Positions 57,238 through 64,000 of a stretch of 64,000 bases of DNA are shown piece after piece (position 1 is the stretch's first letter; each line of letters starts with the position of its first letter). The notes beneath the pieces were generated by a model. It searched no databases and was not told the origin of the DNA. It was given only the letters and a program-made list of their open reading frames with translations. The stretch lies in NCBI GenBank assembly GCA_963920635.1, contig OY987308.1, positions 21,357,096 to 21,421,095 on the forward strand. The letters run 5' to 3'. This DNA comes from Pseudeuparius sepicola. Taxonomy: Eukaryota > Arthropoda > Insecta > Coleoptera > Anthribidae. Both the position numbers and the translations under genes were made by a program.

Positions 57238-59538
57238 TCAGTTTTTCATCGTTTAATTTTTAAATGAAAGCAATACTGTTATTGTCAAATGTGCAATTTT
57301 GAGTGTGTGTGTGTGAAAAAGACAAATTGTCAGTCTACAAAAGAAATCTAGTCGATATGAAAAATCGAGGCCAAAAGCAAAAAAATAAAACTTCTATTGC
57401 ACAACATTTACGTTGAACCAAAAAAAAGAGAGAATTGTATCCCCAGCTTATTATAAGACTGACTACTTAAAATGCTAGTATATTTTCGTGGTGATTTATG
57501 CGAAAAAATTTCTATTTTTTAAACACGTATACCTTTTAGCTATTTCTTTTTGAAAATGAACCGTTTTTCCGGACCCAAGGTTTTTAATTTTCCTTTCGAG
57601 TTGGTTCACGAGGCTCTTCTCAACTGAAAAAATTCAACGGGAAGGTGCGCAGTGTTTTCAAAAAGACACAAAACTAAACTAATATAAAATGAATTAAGTA
57701 GTAGCAGGAATTAAAATGTACTAATAGGTGTTTAGTAGACTTAAGTTTGAATGTTAGTAAAAATGATGAGACTAGGCAAAATGGGAGAGACGGTAAAAAT
57801 GGTAGGTTAAAACTTATGAAAAAGCTTTAAAAAATATCGAAAATAAGAAGATGGGTGCCCAGTTTTCTGCAGGAACGAGGAAAAAGTAAAAAGTTAACTA
57901 TTTAGAAGGCCTAACTAAAAGTAAGGTATAAATGAAAAAAGCTACTGTAGACTGCTGATTTCAGTTTTAAGGCAGAAACTTAACGGTATTATTATAAAAT
58001 AGCATTATCTTATGAAGTTGAAGTAACATTTAAAGGCCATGTTCAGATTGTATGCGATATTACTTTCACAACTGCAAAAGTAGTTCAAATGCTTATGATA
58101 CTGAATTAGTTAAACTACTCTGATTCTAAAAGTAGTTCATCTGCACTACTAATTCAGCTATAGTGAAAGTAGTTCAAATGTCCCGATATTTAAAAAGCTC
58201 TGTATTTAATATTGCAAATACAATTTGAATATGTCTTTAAATGAAAGCCTAATATACTTTAGTGTGCTCTTAACAGTAGCCTCAAGAGCCAAATATCGAT
58301 AACCTTAAATCCTAACAACGACTTCTAACGTAAGCATTGATAATTTGTAGGAGAAACTTACGGGAATTGGCTTAATGTAAAGAAAAGTCAATTATCAACC
58401 ACTCTTATCATATATTCGGTGTATCTTAGGTAATATTATAAAAAATTGGTGTGTCACCTTAAATCATCTAAGGTATCTAATAGTGTATATTCGTGTCGGA
58501 AATGTGCTTCAAAAATAACTCTCCGCTTTTCTTTTTCTAAGCTCAACAAATATTCATAACGATTTCACAAAAAGGAAATAGGACATATCTACAAAGAAAT
58601 AAATTGCACATTTCTGTGTCTTCTGTGATCTCTATTTAGTTTTAGGCAGCTACAAGTAAGTTATAGGCGATGTTTTTTCTGTTCGGGAACTGTCGTGCCA
58701 TTTCAAAGATACTAGTTAAATAATTCTTGTTCTTGAGTTTTATCAAATGATATTATTTCGGAAAGTATCGTAGCATAATAACTAAGGTTGTCAAAAAGTA
58801 TTTATATTTTAAGGATGTGTATCAAGTATTATTTCAAAATATTCTTTTTTTGTACATATATTTTTAAAAACGTATCGCTCCTATATATCGTTTGTTGTAA
58901 CTTTTTTTGTTGAAATTTTTATTGCGTATTTTCTATATATTTATTGTATAGGTGCTTTATTAATTTTTATGTTTTTTAGCGTGAGGGAAAGTCTAATAAA
59001 ATAGATTTTATCCATTTAATATACTTTATTATTACCTTACATTAAAAAACTACATGTTGCAATATTGCAGTACAAATGTTTTGAAAAAAAAATCTTTTAA
59101 TTTTTTACACACAAAATTTAAATATATAAGCCTATAGATAATATAGTCGGCCAGTTTTTTCTAAAGATTTATTTTTTTGCATCAAAAACTGCCTACTTCA
59201 CTGAAGGAACCTTTATTTTTCAATAAATAATATTTTAGCACACGAAACATGAGATCAAAATTTTTACAGTCCACAAATCACAAAAATATGATATTGCACA
59301 GAATGGTATAATAATACAGTCTCATAAATAATAATTAATAACCTCTATAGTAAAGTCTTGTCCTTAAGAGTATTATTGTTCTCTAAAAAATACTTGTATG
59401 GCACCTAAATATTATTTTCAACCGATATGAACTTCGAACGCTACCACTTCGTATACTTACACATAATAAGTAATATAAATATAGAGAGACCTCAAAAAAA
59501 TATATATGCCTTATCCTAAAATTTCACAATCATCCCGA
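57238..59538. other. C3G 3' region and zinc-finger gene 3' region
   Basis: AT-rich and non-coding. A long C3G 3' UTR is plausible; TAATAAAATAGA near 58994 could be its poly(A) signal. At 58060-58240 there is a repeat containing AGTAGTTCAAATG and AAAAGCTCTGT that recurs at 59985-60150. Confidence 0.5.
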
Positions 59539-61310
59539 CTATTTTTTCGCGAACCGCCTCTTCGAAGCAAAACCCTGCAAAAATCCAGCGTCCAGTTCGA
59601 ACCTATGGTTGTTTTTTATGTGGGAATTCAAATTTCCACTCTGGACGAATGCCCTGTCGCAAAAGTGGCACTTGAACGGTTTCTCGTCAGTATGCAACCG
59701 TATGTGGTTGTTTAAATTGCCAGACTGGGTAAACGCCTTGTCACAGTGTGGGCATTTGAAAGGTCTTTCGCCTGAAAACGGGGGAAACGATCAAGAAACG
59801 GGAAAACAAAATTCAATTATTTACTGAAAACAGTTGTTGATACAATTATTATTATTGGACAGAAATTTAATTAGGTTGGTTATACCAATTATACTAAAAT
59901 AAATATGTAGTGTCCAAGTTATATTACTATAAATGGATTAGATTGATATGCAGTTGAATTACTTTATCTGCAAAAAGTAGTTCAAATGCTCAAATTGATT
60001 TGTTTACTAAAGTAGTTTAGCTTTCTCTTGAAGCAACTCGATTACTGTAAAAATAGTTCCACTGGATTAGAAGCAATTATTCAGCTCTAGTGAAAGTAGT
60101 TCAAATGCACCAATATTTAAAAAAGCTCTGTTTTAATTTTGCAAATACAATTTCCTATAGCCGCATTATAAAAATAAACCTACATTTTATTTAAGTTAGA
60201 ATTCTTAAAAAAATATCTATCAGACCCATTACTGTGAATGTTAACTAAAAGCAGTTTTTTAAACCAAGGTAAGTGCAAATGTAATAATTCAATATTGAAT
60301 CAAGAAGGTAACAATGTATCGCCAATTCAAAAACTCTGGTACCTACCTACCTATTTTTATTTTTCTAAGAAATATTTTACAAAATTCCTTACCCGTATGA
60401 ATTCTCATGTGGTTCACCAAATTGCAACTTTGCGTAAATTGCTTCTGGCAAACTTCGCAGACATACTGCCGATCGCCCGTGTGCGTCTTCATGTGCATCT
60501 GCAAGCTCATCTGGTTGCTGAACAATTTATTACAGATCGTACACATGGGTGGGTCCGCTATCGGTTTCACCATCATTTCGTGCTTCTGCAGGTGCGTCTG
60601 CATCCTTCGAAAATATTTCTTGCATATAGGGCATTTCTGCAACGGATTCGATCTCCGCCTTTGGTAGGTATCCCGCGCGAGCAACGCCTCTTGCGGCGAG
60701 ACCACTCGCACCTTGTTTCGGGGATTTTGGTCGCCGGGCTTTTCCACCAGACGAATTTTGAAATGGGGCTTTTGCTTTGTGGGCATTACGGGGATTATAG
60801 AGATTTCCGAGCTTATTCTACGGAGCAAATCGTCTTCTTCTGTGTTGATAATATTCAGGGGGTTACAAGGAGAGTCATTGTTACCCTGTAACAATCGAGA
60901 AGTTGTTGTAAATTTGGTAAAGGTAAGGAGAAGTAATAAGAGGCGAAACATTGTGAAAAGTGGACATACCTTGTGCAATAGCTTACTTAAAATCGTTTTA
61001 TTGGGTTGGGAATCCTCCAAAGTACGATAGTTAAAATTGTTACCTTTCCTATGCAAGTTTAACTTTGAGAAAAACTGAAAAAATAAGTGCGGGTTTAAAA
61101 AAAATATAATGACAAGCTACGTTCTGAATTTTTAAAATTATAATTGCTAGGGTTAACTTTATTTTAAATTTCCGATAGTCTTTTAATTCAAACACAGCGA
61201 AAAAAGTAGGAAAAAGCGTAAAAATAACATACGTCTTCTTCCTCCGTGTCATCATCGTTGATGATAACCACAGGCTCAATAATAGTAGCATGATAATCTT
61301 CGTAATCCAT
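59539..61310 (-). CDS. C2H2 zinc-finger protein, five fingers
   Basis: Four exons (61310-61233, 61074-60970, 60885-60393, 59771-59539) give 302 residues. The acidic N-terminus ([20 protein letters not shown]) is followed by about 80 uncharacterised residues, then five C2H2 fingers: [18 protein letters not shown] (about 146-163, short), CTICNKLF...[13 protein letters not shown]...[13 protein letters not shown]...[13 protein letters not shown]...HIKNNH. TGEK-type linkers join fingers 3-4 and 4-5 ([18 protein letters not shown]). It is probably a nuclear DNA-binding regulator; the ortholog is not identified. Intron 2 is 84 nt, a multiple of three, with no stop, so retention would add 28 mostly hydrophobic residues. 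The TTTTCAG|GCGAAAG acceptor places finger 4 in the last exon. Confidence 0.88.
59985..60160. repeat. AGTAGTTCAAATG repeat in zinc-finger gene intron 3
   Basis: Contains AAGTAGTTCAAATGC twice and AAAAAGCTCTGTTTTAAT, closely related to 58060-58240. Both copies look like parts of one interspersed family. Confidence 0.55.
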
Positions 61311-62546
61311 TTCTAAATAACCCCCGACCTCAATTGCCACACTTTTCAGTTAAAAATCGCGGAAAAAACACGATTGTTTATACACCTTTACGCACTTTAC
61401 TAGCTGTCAAAAAACGTTAAATAAATAAACAAACACTCTTAAAAGAGGCGATATACGTCTCGGGCCAGAGCCCGGCTACATCAAAGGCGAAGTAAAACCG
61501 AGACGGACGCCGAATATCCAAAAATAGAACCCCCAAAAAATCAAAAACGACCCCATCTACTCCCGAAACGGCTAATAAAAAAATTTTATTACAAAAAATG
61601 CGCGTCTGCTGTCAAAAACTGGCGTTTTGAATCGATAACTGGCAGCTGTCAACGTTAAGATACTAAAATCCCTAGATTGCTTCCATTTGGGGATTTTCAT
61701 TGGTCGCATCTGCGCCGTGTCATTGTTTTTTGAGAACAGTTTGTTCAACCGCAGCTAGTTCACATCGGTGCAGTAAGGGGTCGCTAGTAGTGATGTGTGC
61801 TAATCAACGAGCTAGTTTGGAAGTCATTGGTGCTAATTCATAAAAAAATTACTCAATAAGGTACGGCTATGGAGGGTAGAGGTACCCTCCATAGGTACGG
61901 CGTACGGCCAATACGAATTATTGTGAGTGAGGAGTGTGTATACCTATAAGAAAAATCTATGATCTATTGTCCATATAAATTAGTGTAATGAAAAATTCAA
62001 TGTCGCAAAACTAATTTCTTTCGATTTTTATCTCAATTATTTTTCGCAATTTTATCTCATTTTGCAAAATTGTCCTATATCATTTGCGAGAGATAGTCCG
62101 CAATAATTTTTTTGAAGTTAAAACCTTGTTTTTATATGGGTTAGATTAGGGTTCCTTTAAGGAACCCTAGGTTAGATAAAGTTAGGTGTCGGTGTCATGA
62201 ATGAATTTAGAAATTATATCATTATTTCATTCCATAATATGTATATGATATATTAGTAGGATATAAAATATAATATAATATGTAATAAGTATATTATAAT
62301 AAGTACCTTAGGGCATTGTTTCTATGAATGAGCACACATCTCACTAATAGCGCCCTCTGTATTTCATGGTTGTGAACTAACCGAGGTTAAATAACTTTTC
62401 CCAAAAACAATGGTTCAAGCACTCCCACAAACACCGCTAGGAACTTTTAGTGCTCACAAATTTAAGTTGGCAGTATTAGTTTGTTGTCAGAAAGAGGCTG
62501 TCAAGCCTTGACATTTCCTTTTCGGTCAAAATCTCAGATCGTCAAC
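61311..62546. promoter_or_regulatory. Divergent region: zinc-finger gene and RpS23 promoters
   Basis: Near 61311-61760 is the promoter side of the zinc-finger gene. Palindromes lie at 61867-61894 (CTATGGAGGGTA arms) and 62147-62170 (TAGGGTTCC arms). Just before RpS23, a pyrimidine tract (ATTTCCTTTTCGGTC, about 62513-62527) resembles a 5' TOP element, the usual translational control of ribosomal-protein mRNAs. Confidence 0.55.
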
Positions 62547-63820
<1,274 letters not shown>

Positions 63821-64000
63821 GTTATGTTTATACGTTTAAAGAAAAATGTGAACTTGTTACTTGTGTTTTAATTTAAAAAAATACAGGCTGCAAGGTTATA
63901 TTGTTGTTTTATTTTTAATATATACATTTTGTACAAAATATGGCCCCCTATTTAATATCAAAATTGCTATAAAAATACTTAAACGTAATGCACCATACAC
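63821..64000. other. RpS23 downstream sequence
   Basis: AT-rich 3' UTR and flank; no feature recognised before the window ends. Confidence 0.5.

Overview
The window is nuclear DNA from an insect. It is AT-rich, its genes are split by short GT-AG introns, it holds many non-autonomous DNA transposons, and its gene set is purely metazoan with closest resemblance to insect forms. A beetle is my best guess, from general impression rather than any diagnostic sequence. I rebuilt exons by hand and checked that reading phase carries through every junction, so most models below are complete from start to stop codon.

Layout, left to right: 1-3818 no gene seen. 3819-8546 (-) Prdx6. 10459-12233 (+) Rsu1. 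13134-13949 (-) CREBZF-type bZIP. 14402-15945 (-) Nemp, divergent from 16207-16431 (+) Mozart1, which is convergent with 16490-17139 (-) boca/Mesd. 17670-19478 (-) SLC7 amino-acid transporter light chain. 19969-20505 (-) V-ATPase subunit F. 20775-21777 (-) Tudor-domain protein. 22561-23538 (+) CD2BP2/holn1. 24706-27847 (+) Pdcd4. 29388-31660 (-) Ctr1 copper transporter. 33473-34051 (-) Anapc15. 35004-35720 (-) Lrrc57. 36333-57237 (+) C3G/Rapgef1, with a Jupiter-like gene (37514-39786, -) nested in its first intron. 59539-61310 (-) C2H2 zinc-finger protein. 62547-63820 (+) RpS23.

The genes are mostly unrelated housekeeping genes and do not form a pathway. Rsu1 and C3G both act in integrin/Ras-family signalling but lie 25 kb apart. 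Close head-to-head starts (Nemp/Mozart1, Lrrc57/C3G) suggest shared promoters.

Most of what is unusual lies in introns and intergenic DNA. There are three or four hAT-like non-autonomous elements, each carrying its own subterminal repeat and two of them inserted under 20 bp from a splice donor. There are four very long inverted repeats (0.6-1.2 kb) in C3G introns that would fold as hairpins in the pre-mRNA, nested transposons, and a dispersed set of short palindromes. Gene-level points are a cluster of metal-response-element matches upstream of Ctr1, a 15-nt microexon and a possible second first exon in C3G, a CD2BP2 whose GYF signature is altered, and a stop-free 84-nt intron in the zinc-finger gene. 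I did not see a clearly new multi-gene system. No tRNA, rRNA or CRISPR array was recognised.
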